44,380 nt of DNA from Spirochaetes bacterium GWB1_60_80 (GCA_001829185.1 MIAR01000051.1:1-44380), one strand, 5' to 3'; shown: positions 1 to 8,255, counted from the first letter of the stretch. A program made the numbers and translations. Notes: a model not told the origin generated them from the sequence alone.

Positions 1-9
1 CAGGAAACT

Positions 10-35
10 CTAGTCCAAGCTTATCCTTGGACTAG
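10..35. other. Perfect 10-bp inverted repeat at window edge
   Basis: CTAGTCCAAG (10-19) and CTTGGACTAG (26-35) are perfect reverse complements around a 6-nt spacer. The hairpin lies just past the stop codon of the ClC gene on the minus strand. It could act as a transcript 3'-end structure, but no T-run follows on either strand. Part of the right arm is repeated, with changes, at 65-90 (see findings). Confidence 0.5.
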
Positions 36-67
36 AATTTGACTTATGAGGCAACCACCTCGTAGGA

Positions 68-1720
68 CTAGATTTTATTATGAGGCAACACGGCCTGTTC
101 GGCCGCCGCCAGCACCAGCAGGCGGTCGCCCGGTTCCAGCTCGGTGCCGCCGCGCGGCAGCAGTTCGGTCTCGCCGCGCTCGATGCCGACCACCAGGCAC
201 TCGGCCGGCCAGTCGATGGCGCGAATGCAGCGGTGCGCCAGCCTTGAACCGAGGCCGACCGGAATCTCCAAGAGCAGCTTGCGCCCGCCGGCCGGTCGAC
301 TGCCGGCCGCCGAGCTGGTGGATTGGCCGGTGCTCTGGTCAGGCGCTCCGTCGCTGCCAGGCGTGACGGCGGCCGCCGCCGGCGGTTTGCGCAGCAGGCG
401 CTCCAGGAAGACCTCATAAATAGACGAGGAGCGCAACAGGTCGCTACCGACGAAGGCCGCCAGGCAGCAGGCCACCAGGCCGGAAAAGTGCGACAGGTTG
501 CCGCTCATCTCCAGGATCAGGATGGCGCCGGTGATTGGCGCCTTGACCACGGCCGTAAAGAAGGCGGCCATGCCCAGGATCATGAAATTAAGTTCCAGGC
601 CAGGCTCTAGCCAGCCCAGGGCGGCCAGCGACACGCCCCAGAATTTGCCCAATAGAGCGCCGCCAGCCAGCAGGGGCAGAAAGACGCCGCCAGCGGTGCC
701 GGAGCCGTACGACAACGCCGAGAAGGCAATCTTGAGGGCCAACAGCCCCAGTAGGACGCCGCCGGAAAAGTCGGCCGTCGACAGGCGCTCGATCAGCTGG
801 TGGCCGCCGCCGGTCAGGTCGAACAGCCAGAAGGCCACCGGTACCGACAAGAGCAAAGGCAGGATCGGCCGGGCCACCGCCGGTAGCGGCAAGGCCGTGT
901 ACAGGGCTTGGGCTTTGTAGTAGGCCTGCTTGAAGACCAGCCCGGCCAGGGCCGCCACCGCGCCCAATCCGACCACGGCCGGCAGGTATTCCAGGCCGAG
1001 GGCGCCGATAGCCGAGAAATTGAAGACCGATTCCAGCCCGAAAAAGCGGCTGGCCACCATGTAGGCGGCCAGCGAGGCGCCCATGGCGCAGGCGATCAGG
1101 CGGCCGGAAAAATACTTGTGCAGTTCCTCGAGCGCGAACAGGACGCCGGCCAGGGGGGCGTTGAAGGCCGCCGACAGGCCGGCCGCGGCGCCGGCGCTGA
1201 TCAAAATCTTGCGCTCCACCACCGGCCGGCCTAGGACGCTCAGCACGCCCTTGCCGGCGTAAGCGCCGATCTGGATGGATGGCCCCTCCCGGCCCAGCGA
1301 CAAACCGCAGCCCAGGCCGACCAGCGAGGCCAGTATCTTCATGGGCAGCTCCGGCCACCAGGTCAGCACCAGCCGGCGCAACAGGGCGCCGCGGATCTGC
1401 GGGATGCCGCTGCCGGCGATCATCGGCCAGCGTTGCACCGTCCAGCCCAGGAACAGGCCGATCGGCACCAGGGCCACCAGCCACAGCGCCAGGACCGGCC
1501 AGGGCGCCAGGCGCAGGAAGCCGTACCAGGCGGCGCGCGCCAGATCGGCCCGCTGCAGAAGTAGGCGGAAGAGCACGATGATCAGCCCGGTGACGATGCC
1601 GATCAGGACGCTTTCCAGGAACACCCCGGCCGGCGAGGCGTACAGGCTGCGGAAATTGATGCGCAGGCGGTGCCGATACTCGAGGCGGGCGGCGTTCTGG
1701 ATGCCGGGGACAACGGCCAT
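68..1720 (-). CDS. ClC-family chloride transporter with C-terminal TrkA-C-like domain
   Basis: The 550-residue product is an integral membrane protein of the ClC family. The selectivity motifs GSGIP and GREGP are present, the latter with the gating glutamate, followed by SAAFNAPLAGVLFALEE. That stretch has both glutamates at the position of the internal proton glutamate of E. coli ClcA, so Cl-/H+ exchange is more likely than a passive channel (inference). The tyrosine that completes the anion gate in ClcA appears to be leucine (SGNLSHF). The last 70 or so residues (GSRLAHRCIRAIDWP through GDRLLVLA) resemble the RCK/TrkA-C ligand-binding fold, after a Ser/Gly/Ala-rich linker. The ATG at 1720 is preceded by AAGGAG at 8 nt. 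Role: chloride or pH homeostasis at the inner membrane. fdhD lies upstream in the same direction with about 145 bp between. Confidence 0.93.
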   Translation of the reverse strand: MAVVPGIQNAARLEYRHRLRINFRSLYASPAGVFLESVLIGIVTGLIIVLFRLLLQRADLARAAWYGFLRLAPWPVLALWLVALVPIGLFLGWTVQRWPMIAGSGIPQIRGALLRRLVLTWWPELPMKILASLVGLGCGLSLGREGPSIQIGAYAGKGVLSVLGRPVVERKILISAGAAAGLSAAFNAPLAGVLFALEELHKYFSGRLIACAMGASLAAYMVASRFFGLESVFNFSAIGALGLEYLPAVVGLGAVAALAGLVFKQAYYKAQALYTALPLPAVARPILPLLLSVPVAFWLFDLTGGGHQLIERLSTADFSGGVLLGLLALKIAFSALSYGSGTAGGVFLPLLAGGALLGKFWGVSLAALGWLEPGLELNFMILGMAAFFTAVVKAPITGAILILEMSGNLSHFSGLVACCLAAFVGSDLLRSSSIYEVFLERLLRKPPAAAAVTPGSDGAPDQSTGQSTSSAAGSRPAGGRKLLLEIPVGLGSRLAHRCIRAIDWPAECLVVGIERGETELLPRGGTELEPGDRLLVLAAAEQAVLPHNKI

Positions 1721-1865
1721 GCAAACTGCTCCTTGGAGTGTGAAGTGGTTTCAGGTCAGTCGATGATAAACCGGCGGCGGCCAACGCGGCAAGCCGTGCT
1801 GGCCGTCAGCCACCAGCGCCAGTCGCTAGTGGCCGCCAGTAGCTGTGCCCGGCCGTTCTGCTGGG

Positions 1866-2669
1866 CTAGGCCGGCACGATGCGCTGGCCGCCGCAGTAGA
1901 CCAGCGGTTTTGATTTCTCGATCCGGCCGACGATGGTGACGCCGGCCCGTTTGGCTAGTTCAAAGGCGCTGGAGGTGGGGATGCTGCGGCTGACGATGAC
2001 GGCTACGCCGGCGGCGATGGCCTTGAGTATCATGTCGCTGGCGATGCGGCCGCTGGTCAGGATAACCGATTCGGTTAAAGGCACGGCCCGCCGGAAGCCG
2101 CTGCCCAGCACCTTGTCGACGGCGTTGTGGCGGCCGACGTCCTCGCGCACCACGAAGAAGCGCTCGGCAGCCGGCTCTCCGCCGGTGGCCCTGTCGCTGC
2201 CACCGGCGGCTAGCGGCGGCCCCAGCAGGGCGGCACAGTGCATGCCGCCGGTTTTCCGATACAGCTCAGCCGCCTCGAACATCCTTCGGGCATAGCCTTG
2301 CAGCAGCTCCAGGCTGACGCGTGCACCGGCCGCGGCGGCCAGCGGCGGCAGCTCGGTGGCCGTGCGCAAAGCCCCGCCCGAACCGCAGCCGGAGGCGATG
2401 ACGGCGGCCAGGCCGTAGCGGTCAGCCAATAGTCCTTCGCCGCAGATGACGTTGGCCTGGCGCAGGTCGGCGCAGGCGCCGACGCTCAGGACCGTGGCCA
2501 GGTCGGCCAGCATGCCCCGGCCCACCAGATGGCCTAGGGCTAGATCGTCCAGGTTCAGCGGCGTGCACATCAGGGTGGCCAGTTTGGTACCGTTGACCAG
2601 CAGCTCGACCGGCACTTCCGGCGCCAGCGGCAAGTCGGCGGCAACGGTCGGCAGTATCGTTTGTTCCAT
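1866..2669 (-). CDS. fdhD: FdhD, formate dehydrogenase accessory sulfurtransferase
   Basis: The 267-residue protein matches the FdhD family in length and in the signature VVREDVGRHNAVDKVLG, followed by LTSGRIASDMILKA and SRSIPTSSAFELAKRAGVTIVG. In E. coli FdhD passes sulfur from IscS to the bis-MGD cofactor of formate dehydrogenase and acts in the cytoplasm. The segment expected to carry the CxxC pair reads SGCGSGGAL, so only one of the two cysteines is present there; the C-terminus has another lone Cys (YCGGQ). The start is supported by AGGGAG upstream. No formate dehydrogenase or molybdopterin gene is in the window, so its client must lie elsewhere. Confidence 0.9.
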   Translation of the reverse strand: MEQTILPTVAADLPLAPEVPVELLVNGTKLATLMCTPLNLDDLALGHLVGRGMLADLATVLSVGACADLRQANVICGEGLLADRYGLAAVIASGCGSGGALRTATELPPLAAAAGARVSLELLQGYARRMFEAAELYRKTGGMHCAALLGPPLAAGGSDRATGGEPAAERFFVVREDVGRHNAVDKVLGSGFRRAVPLTESVILTSGRIASDMILKAIAAGVAVIVSRSIPTSSAFELAKRAGVTIVGRIEKSKPLVYCGGQRIVPA

Positions 2670-2742
2670 ATAAATATTCTCCCTGGGGCCATGCCCGGCG
2701 GCTCCAAAGCGCCACCGGTCTGACCAATTCGTCTGCCCTACT

Positions 2743-4674
2743 CTATAGCCGCTGCCATAGTTTGTCGAGCAGCTTGTTGTGGCGCTCCAACTCGACCGTC
2801 AGGTCGCGCGCCGTCATGAAGTCGCGTTGGCCGAAGGCGGCGGCGATCCGTTTCTCCAGTGCCTCCTTGGTCCGCTCCAGGCCGGTGATCTGGGCCTCGA
2901 TGGCCGCCTGGTCGCCCTGAATCCGAACGTTCCCACCCGACCCCGCCTTGGTACCGGCCTTGACGCCGCCGGACTTGGCGCCGCCGACCGTGGCGCCGCC
3001 GGCGGCCGCGATGGCCTTGCTGCGTTCCGGCAAGCTGGCCGCCTGGGTCTGACGCAATGCCGCCGCGCCGATGTCGCGCCAGAACTCGCTGAAGCTGCCT
3101 TCGTATTCCACAAAGCGCTTGGCTTCGATGAAGACCACCCGCTCGACGATCTTGTCCAAAAAGTAGCGGTCGTGCGAAACCACTAGCACCGTGCCCTCGA
3201 ACTCGGCCAGGGCCTCCTCGACCGCCTCGCGGGTCGGGATATCGAGGTGGTTGGTCGGCTCGTCTAAAACCAAAAAGTTGGCCTTGAGGGCCGAGGCCCG
3301 CGCCATCTGCAGGCGGTTCAGCTCGCCGCCCGACAGGCTGCCGATGGTTTTAGCCAGGTCAGCGTAGCTGAACAGGAAGCGGCCCAGATGCTGCAGGACC
3401 TCGCTTTTGTCGGCCAGGAGCTTCAAGAAGGCGTCCTCGATGGTCAGCGCCGGGTCGAAGACTTCCTGCTGCTGGGCGCAGTAGCCGAGTACCATGCTCG
3501 GGCCGACCCGCAGCACTGGATTGTCCCAGTGCCCATTGGCGACCAAGTCGCGCAGGAAGCTGGTCTTGCCGCAGCCGTTGGGGCCCACCAGGGCCACCCG
3601 CTCGCCGTTCAGGATGGTGAAACCGCCGCTTTCCAAAATGACGGCCTGGCCGTAAGCCTTGGCGTAGCCTTTAATCTCGACCGCCAGGTCGGCGCGCGAT
3701 TTCTGGCCGTCGAAGGCCACGGCGGCGTTCAGGTTGCCGATGTCCGGCCGCTCGGTAGCCTCAGCCTTGACGCGCGCCAGCTGGCTGCGTCGGGCGCGCA
3801 GCCGCTTGCCCCAGGCCGGGTCGGGTCTGGCGCGGGCGATCTCGGCGAAGCGCCGCACCAGGGCCTCCAGCCGCTCCACCCGCTTGGCGTCGGCCTGCCA
3901 GCTGCGGCCCTGGGCGGCCGCCCCCCGCAGCCGCTCCAGCCGGTACTGCGAGTAGTTGCCCTTCCATTCGGTGACCACCCCGCGCTCCAGCTCCAGGATG
4001 GTATCGGCCACCCGGTCCAGGAGGCGGCGGTCGTGCGACACCATCAGCACGCAGCAGGGCAGGCCGGCCAGAAATTCCTCCAGCCAGGCCAGGCCGCCGG
4101 CATCGAGGTGGTTGCCCGGCTCGTCCAGGATCAGGATGTCCGGCCGCGACAAGAGCGCCCGGGCCAGGGCCAACAGGTTCTTTTCGCCGCCGGACAAGGT
4201 GAGGGCCGGATTGGCGGCCCGCTCGCCCAGGCCCAGGCGCTTGAGCAGGCGCAAGGCGCTGTCGGCCGCCTGGTCGCCCTCCAGCCGGTCGTAGCGCTCG
4301 CGCAATCGGCCATAGTCGTCCATGGCGCGCTGGGCCGCCGCCGGGTCCGCCTCGCCCATCCGGCCGGCCGCCTCATCAAGCTGATCCACCAGTTGCCGAA
4401 TATCGCGCGTCAGGTAGGCCACGCAGTCCTCGTCGTAGCCGAAGGCCGGCATCTTCTGCTCCACCAGGGCCAGTTTGAGGCCCGGTTCACGCAGCAGGCC
4501 GCCGCGGAAGTCGTCGTCCAGACCGGCCAGGATGCGCACCAGCGTGGTTTTGCCGCAGCCGTTGCGGCCGATCAAGCCATATTTGCGGCCGGGTTCCAGC
4601 CCCAGATTGACGCTGACCAGGATCGGGTCGCCGCCAAAATCGCGGCTCAGATTATTGGTTTTCAGTAATGCCAT
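2743..4674 (-). CDS. ABC-F family ATPase (ribosome-associated / antibiotic-resistance type)
   Basis: The product (643 residues) has two ABC ATPase domains and no membrane segments, as ABC-F proteins do. Domain 1 has Walker A GRNGCGKTT, signature LSGGEKN and Walker B LILDEPGNHLD. Domain 2 has GPNGCGKTS, LSGGELNRLQMARA and LVLDEPTNHLD. Between them is a charged linker (about residues 240-330) matching the P-site tRNA interaction motif region. A Gly/Lys-rich tail and a C-terminal coiled coil (ALEKRIAAAFGQRDF...ELERHNKLLDKL) end the protein. Members act on the ribosome E site as translation factors or target-protection resistance factors; which applies here cannot be told from sequence. The ATG at 4674 is chosen over a GTG at 4677 because GAGGAG lies 4 nt upstream. 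A 300-nt leader with an intrinsic terminator precedes it. Confidence 0.92.
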   Translation of the reverse strand: MALLKTNNLSRDFGGDPILVSVNLGLEPGRKYGLIGRNGCGKTTLVRILAGLDDDFRGGLLREPGLKLALVEQKMPAFGYDEDCVAYLTRDIRQLVDQLDEAAGRMGEADPAAAQRAMDDYGRLRERYDRLEGDQAADSALRLLKRLGLGERAANPALTLSGGEKNLLALARALLSRPDILILDEPGNHLDAGGLAWLEEFLAGLPCCVLMVSHDRRLLDRVADTILELERGVVTEWKGNYSQYRLERLRGAAAQGRSWQADAKRVERLEALVRRFAEIARARPDPAWGKRLRARRSQLARVKAEATERPDIGNLNAAVAFDGQKSRADLAVEIKGYAKAYGQAVILESGGFTILNGERVALVGPNGCGKTSFLRDLVANGHWDNPVLRVGPSMVLGYCAQQQEVFDPALTIEDAFLKLLADKSEVLQHLGRFLFSYADLAKTIGSLSGGELNRLQMARASALKANFLVLDEPTNHLDIPTREAVEEALAEFEGTVLVVSHDRYFLDKIVERVVFIEAKRFVEYEGSFSEFWRDIGAAALRQTQAASLPERSKAIAAAGGATVGGAKSGGVKAGTKAGSGGNVRIQGDQAAIEAQITGLERTKEALEKRIAAAFGQRDFMTARDLTVELERHNKLLDKLWQRL

Positions 4675-4811
4675 CACTCTCTCCTCGTGTTTTCAGCCAT
4701 GTACCAGCTGCCACACCCCCGTCCGGAGCGATTCCTTCCGCCACCGCCGCCACTCTCGTAACCGGCCAACAGTGTCCCCCCATCGACAGCCAGCCAGCAG
4801 GCTCCGTCGAC

Positions 4812-4853
4812 AAAAAAAGGCCGCCCAAACCCGGATCAGGGGTCTGCGCGGCC
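4812..4853 (-). terminator. Intrinsic terminator inside ABC-F leader (candidate attenuator)
   Basis: Read on the minus strand, GGCCGC (4853-4848) pairs with GCGGCC (4824-4819) around an inner CCC/GGG helix and is followed at once by seven T residues (4818-4812). It lies about 140 nt upstream of the ABC-F start. No other minus-strand gene lies upstream for it to terminate. A 13-codon open frame (ATG complementing 4909-4907, MGEVCPERTVTVF) ends just before the hairpin. It has no convincing ribosome binding site. Confidence 0.6.
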
Positions 4854-4988
4854 ATGGTTTCAATATTTAAAATACTGTTACCGTGCGCTCCGGACAGACC
4901 TCCCCCATGACAGCGTCGCGCCAGCGTATGAACGCTGGGCCAACACCCGGGTAAGGTCGATCAGGACACGGACAGATTTCATGCTTTC

Positions 4989-4994
4989 AGTATA
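4989..4994 (-). promoter_or_regulatory. Probable -10 box for the ABC-F leader
   Basis: On the minus strand the hexamer TATACT lies about 315 bp upstream of the ABC-F start codon. The -35 is weak (TTTCTT at 17 bp). Transcription would begin near 4982 and give a leader of about 300 nt containing the terminator at 4812-4853. The remaining part of the 4678-5333 gap holds a small perfect hairpin (CCAGCG/CGCTGG, about 4921-4940) and the repeat copy at 5161-5258. Confidence 0.4.
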
Positions 4995-5160
4995 GCACCG
5001 GGCGGGCGGGCAAGAAAAGGGGGGAGCGAGGCGCACCCCAGAGCAAAAGAAGGGAATAAATATCGCAAATACTATTGATAATTCGACAAGATAGTATAAA
5101 CTGGGATTGCGAAATCATTAAGTTGCAGAAATATTACGGAGCCGGTTGGGCTGTAGAACT

Positions 5161-5258
5161 AGCAGGGTGTTGAAAAACGCGGATGCGGCTTTTCAACACT
5201 TCAAAAGCCGGTACAATTACGCAGCATAGCGCAAGCTATGCGAGGAATTGTTAAGGTT
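5161..5258 (+). repeat. Structured repeat family, copy 1 (3'-truncated)
   Basis: This copy contains hairpin H1 (GTGTTGAAAA ... TTTTCAACAC), the linker TTCAAAAGCCGGTACAATTA, and hairpin H2 (GCATAGC-GCAA-GCTATGC). It stops after TTAAGGTT and lacks the third hairpin found in the copies at 38280 and 42287. It lies between the ABC-F leader and the AT-richer gene at 5334. Confidence 0.85.
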
Positions 5259-5333
5259 ACTACCATCGCGGAAAATGATTGAGTTCCCAGGACAAAAACT
5301 GTTTATTCTTAGCAAAGAATCAGGAGATAAAAT

Positions 5334-6245
5334 ATGAAGATCGAATTGCCGAAAATCGGAAAGGTTATTTTGCTGCTATGCGGCATTTTAGGAATGCACT
5401 GTTGCAATGCGCTAAAGTATTCTGGTCAAAAAGGCGATTATTTCGGCCAAACACTTCCAGGCCAAGAAGCAGAGATATTCATGCCGAATGTCATTTCACT
5501 TCCGGATCGCGGGGAATATTCGATAGCATTCTCGTCCGATGGAAACGAATGCTATTTTTCTTGCTATCAAAATAATAGTAGCAGCATCTATTACGCTCAG
5601 CGTGTTAACAATACATGGGAAAGGCCAAGCGAGGTCACTTTTTCCAATACTATAAAATTCGATCTATCTAGTTTATCGGACGACGGCAATACGATCCTTT
5701 TAGAAAATGGTAATGATATATGGATAGCCGAACGAAAAGACGGATTATGGAGTGAGCCCAAACGCCTTCTATCACCTATCAATTCAGCATCAAATGACCA
5801 TGGTTATTCCATAACGTCCGATGGCGTAGTCTATATTAGCTCAAGCCGTCCCAACGGATCTGGAAATTCATTTGAGATATGGCGCGTTTTGCCCTCGTCG
5901 GATAGGGCCGAAAGCCTCGGTACAATTGTCAATTCAAACCTCAGGAACCTTACTCCATGCATCGCCCGAGATGGATCATATATAATATTCACCCAATCAG
6001 ATACTAGCTATGAGTATCTCTGCGTTAGTTTCTACCAGGGCGGCAACCAATGGACCGAGCCAGTTAACATGAACATAGCCGGCGCGAGGATAAATATAGC
6101 TACCTACCAGAACCGCCCGACGCTTTCCCCCGATGGAAAATTCCTTTTCTTCAATAGCCATGACTCGAATAATGCGGATAAATCCGATATTTACTGGGTA
6201 AACGCGGACGTAATAGAAGGCATTAGAATAGAGGTATTAAAATAA
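5334..6245 (+). CDS. PD40/WD40-like beta-propeller lipoprotein, hypothetical
   Basis: The 303-residue protein begins with a basic then hydrophobic segment ending in LLCGILGMHCCN, which looks like a lipoprotein signal with a cysteine at the cleavage site. The body has repeated short blade motifs typical of TolB/PD40 propellers: SIAFSSDGNECYFS, SSLSDDGNTILL, GYSITSDGVVYISS, PCIARDGSYIIF and PTLSPDGKFLFFNS. Each is followed by a phrase of the type 'DIW-AER' or 'W-EP'. Function unknown; an exported, membrane-tethered binding protein is likely. The start has AGGAG 8 nt upstream, and a small perfect hairpin (ATTCTT-AGCA-AAGAAT) sits just before that site. Base composition is visibly AT-richer than the neighbours, and a structured repeat lies upstream, which suggests acquisition by transfer. 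Confidence 0.75.
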   Translation: MKIELPKIGKVILLLCGILGMHCCNALKYSGQKGDYFGQTLPGQEAEIFMPNVISLPDRGEYSIAFSSDGNECYFSCYQNNSSSIYYAQRVNNTWERPSEVTFSNTIKFDLSSLSDDGNTILLENGNDIWIAERKDGLWSEPKRLLSPINSASNDHGYSITSDGVVYISSSRPNGSGNSFEIWRVLPSSDRAESLGTIVNSNLRNLTPCIARDGSYIIFTQSDTSYEYLCVSFYQGGNQWTEPVNMNIAGARINIATYQNRPTLSPDGKFLFFNSHDSNNADKSDIYWVNADVIEGIRIEVLK

Positions 6246-6305
6246 CATCTCGGCTGCTGCTTAAATCAGCTTTGGCTGCCGCCACGGTTTCACCTTGGCC
6301 GTAGG

Positions 6306-6887
6306 CTAGCGCGGTTGCCAGCTGAAACCGGGCAGTACGGTGGCCGGGACGGGAATTTCCGGCAAGTACTCGGTAGCGGGCCGGTAGCGGGCGGCCTCGA
6401 GCACCCAGACGAAGACCGAGCCGTCCGAACGTACTATCCAGTATTCCCGCACGCCGTGTTTTTCATACAAGGCTTTCTTATCTTCCAAGTCTTTGGCGGC
6501 GGTAGCCGGCGACAGCACTTCGACGATAAAGTCAGGCGCGCCGCGAATCCCCTCGTCGACCAGCTTGGCTGGATCGCAGACCACCAGGATGTCCGGCTGC
6601 ACGACGGTGTCTTCAGCCTTAGCCTGTTCCGCCGTCGCGGACAGAAAGACATCGGTGGGAGCGACATAGACTTCACAGGGTTTACCTTCAAGAAAGGTAA
6701 ATAAGGCGGCATGCAGCTTGCCAACCAGCTTTTGGTGCTCACGCCTGGGCGCTGGACTCATATTCCAGGCTTCGCCGTTGATCAGCTCCCAGCGCTCGCC
6801 GGCCGGCCATTTCCGCCAATCATCCAAGGTAAATTTATCGCCCGGCTGCAAAGCCGAGCTACCGTCTGTCTGGTGTCGTGTCGCCAT
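6306..6887 (-). CDS. Uma2 family (DUF820) restriction-endonuclease-like protein
   Basis: The 193-residue product from the ATG at 6887 (GGAGG 8 nt upstream) matches the Uma2/DUF820 family. Features are the N-terminal FTLDDWRKWPAGERWELINGE, a central HQKLVGKLHAAL, then VVQPDILVVCDP, GAPDFIVEVLSP and KKALYEKHGVREYWIV. The last three carry the D...E-V core of the PD-(D/E)XK nuclease fold, with the lysine of DKKALYEKHG nearby. Family members are abundant in cyanobacteria and some other phyla, and their role is not established. The next gene upstream on the same strand encodes an ATPase, and the 80-bp spacing leaves co-transcription open. Confidence 0.88.
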   Translation of the reverse strand: MATRHQTDGSSALQPGDKFTLDDWRKWPAGERWELINGEAWNMSPAPRREHQKLVGKLHAALFTFLEGKPCEVYVAPTDVFLSATAEQAKAEDTVVQPDILVVCDPAKLVDEGIRGAPDFIVEVLSPATAAKDLEDKKALYEKHGVREYWIVRSDGSVFVWVLEAARYRPATEYLPEIPVPATVLPGFSWQPR

Positions 6888-6969
6888 ATATGCACCCTCC
6901 AAGAGGTAGTATATAGCCATCAGGCGACGGCGGCAAGCCGAAGGGTTGGCGGGGTCGTGCAGCCCCCTT

Positions 6970-8145
6970 TTACCACAAAAACCCCAGGATCCAGAGTGGA
7001 ACTATGCCTGGGGCCGGGAAGTCAGCGCCATCGCGAATGACCAAGTCGGCGCGTTTTCGGGCTTTGCGCTGACCGCCGACTTCGAGAGTAATTCTGCCGT
7101 CAATAATGAAATCGGCGGCGGTCTCGTCTTTTGCGGCATTGACCCGGTGCCCGGCTGACTCCAAGGCGCAGGCCACGAAGGCTTCGCGGGTGTTTCCCTC
7201 CTTGCCACCCAGCACCTGGTACAGTGACGGGTCGGCCAAAAAAATCTTTGCGCCAACCGACATGGCGGTGTGATCCGTAGGATGGCGCAGTAGGCGCAGA
7301 ATGCCGGTCTGTTCCATGGCATGAAGCAGGCCGTAGAGTTTTTCCTTTCCCAGATTCCATTCCCGACACAGCGAGTTGACCTGTAGGACTGGAATCGGCG
7401 ACTGGGCAAGGTAACCGAGCACCGCGTTCATAAGGCGGAAATGATTCTGGCTGATCGCTGGCAGCAGGGCCGGAATGTCGGCTAGGATGGTCTTTTGGAC
7501 GGTTTGCAGGCACTTGTCTGGATAGTCCTCCACCCCTTCAACGAAAAACGGCCGAAAACCGGTTTTGAGGTACTCTTCAAAAAGTGACAGAACCGGACAG
7601 GCGTCATGGACTCGGCGAACCCACAGCGGGTCGGGCTCGAAATCCGTTTGTAGTCCAAAATCCTCGAAGCCCCGTAGTACCAGAAATTCACGGAACGATA
7701 GAAGGGGCATGCGGATGCCGAGGAAACGGCGGGAAAGATCGCCGACACCCGAGGATAGCAGCAACGAGTTGGATCCGCTTGCCCAGATGGTTTTTCCCGG
7801 CCAAGCATCGTACAAAGCCTTCAGGTCTTGGCTCCAATTGCGAGCGGCATGGATTTCATCCAGATACACCGCTTGAATTCCTCGTTCGAAAAGCAGATTT
7901 ACCCATTCGTACAGCGTGGCGGTGTACAAAGCCGGATGATCCATCGAAAGGTAGCGTCCCTTCGTACGCATCGCCTGACGCAGCAGCAGACTGGTCTTGC
8001 CGACGCCGCGCGGCCCGTAGATTAGGTTGGCGCGACCACTCAGGCCAGTCATCCCGTTCCAGGGGCGGACTGGCGTCGGCAACGCACTCGTCAAGCGGCT
8101 TTGGGTGATAGCTAGCGTATCAAGAACATCAATTGCAGCACTCAT
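6970..8145 (-). CDS. AAA_14 / DUF4143-type ATPase
   Basis: The 391-residue protein has Walker A GPRGVGKTS (about residues 44-52), a Walker B-like AVYLDEIHAARNW, the sensor-like WASGSNSLLL, and the arrangement LSRRFLGIRMPLLSFREFL typical of the AAA_14 ATPases with DUF4143 C-termini. The C-terminal third contains a winged-helix-like stretch and a segment (TAADFIIDGRITLEVGGQRKARKRADLVI) recalling the nuclease-like fold often found at the end of this family. The family is widespread, often in variable regions; its function is not known. Nested palindromes lie directly in front of the start codon, suggesting autoregulation (inference). Confidence 0.85.
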   Translation of the reverse strand: MSAAIDVLDTLAITQSRLTSALPTPVRPWNGMTGLSGRANLIYGPRGVGKTSLLLRQAMRTKGRYLSMDHPALYTATLYEWVNLLFERGIQAVYLDEIHAARNWSQDLKALYDAWPGKTIWASGSNSLLLSSGVGDLSRRFLGIRMPLLSFREFLVLRGFEDFGLQTDFEPDPLWVRRVHDACPVLSLFEEYLKTGFRPFFVEGVEDYPDKCLQTVQKTILADIPALLPAISQNHFRLMNAVLGYLAQSPIPVLQVNSLCREWNLGKEKLYGLLHAMEQTGILRLLRHPTDHTAMSVGAKIFLADPSLYQVLGGKEGNTREAFVACALESAGHRVNAAKDETAADFIIDGRITLEVGGQRKARKRADLVIRDGADFPAPGIVPLWILGFLW

Positions 8146-8154
8146 ATCTTTATT

Positions 8155-8199
8155 CTACATCAGAACCGTTCTGACGTCCATCGGTTCTGATGTAGAACC
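8155..8199. promoter_or_regulatory. Nested palindromes upstream of the ATPase gene
   Basis: CTACATCAGAACC (8155-8167) and GGTTCTGATGTAG (8183-8195) form a perfect 13-bp inverted repeat with a 15-bp spacer. The right arm is also half of a second palindrome, GGTTCT-GATGT-AGAACC (8183-8199). The two pairings exclude each other. The first arm lies 10 bp upstream of the ATPase start at 8145, where an operator or a leader hairpin would act. Confidence 0.6.
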
Positions 8200-8255
8200 A
8201 ATGCCACCCTCTGATGTCTGCCCCCGCAAGTGCGCTCGGAGTCAGCCCCCTCCGC

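Noticed and set aside
588-1784. A 398-codon minus-strand frame overlapping the ClC gene
   Set aside because: It is Arg/Pro-rich with no family features, while the overlapping frame has all ClC motifs and a good ribosome binding site.
3388-4668. A 426-codon plus-strand frame opposite the ABC-F gene
   Set aside because: The ABC-F motifs are decisive on the minus strand; the plus frame is low-complexity Gln/Ala/Gly and is a shadow.
5050-5100. A promoter (TTGATA ... TATAAA) upstream of the lipoprotein gene
   Set aside because: The spacer is only 14 bp and the site is about 230 bp from the start codon, with a repeat in between.
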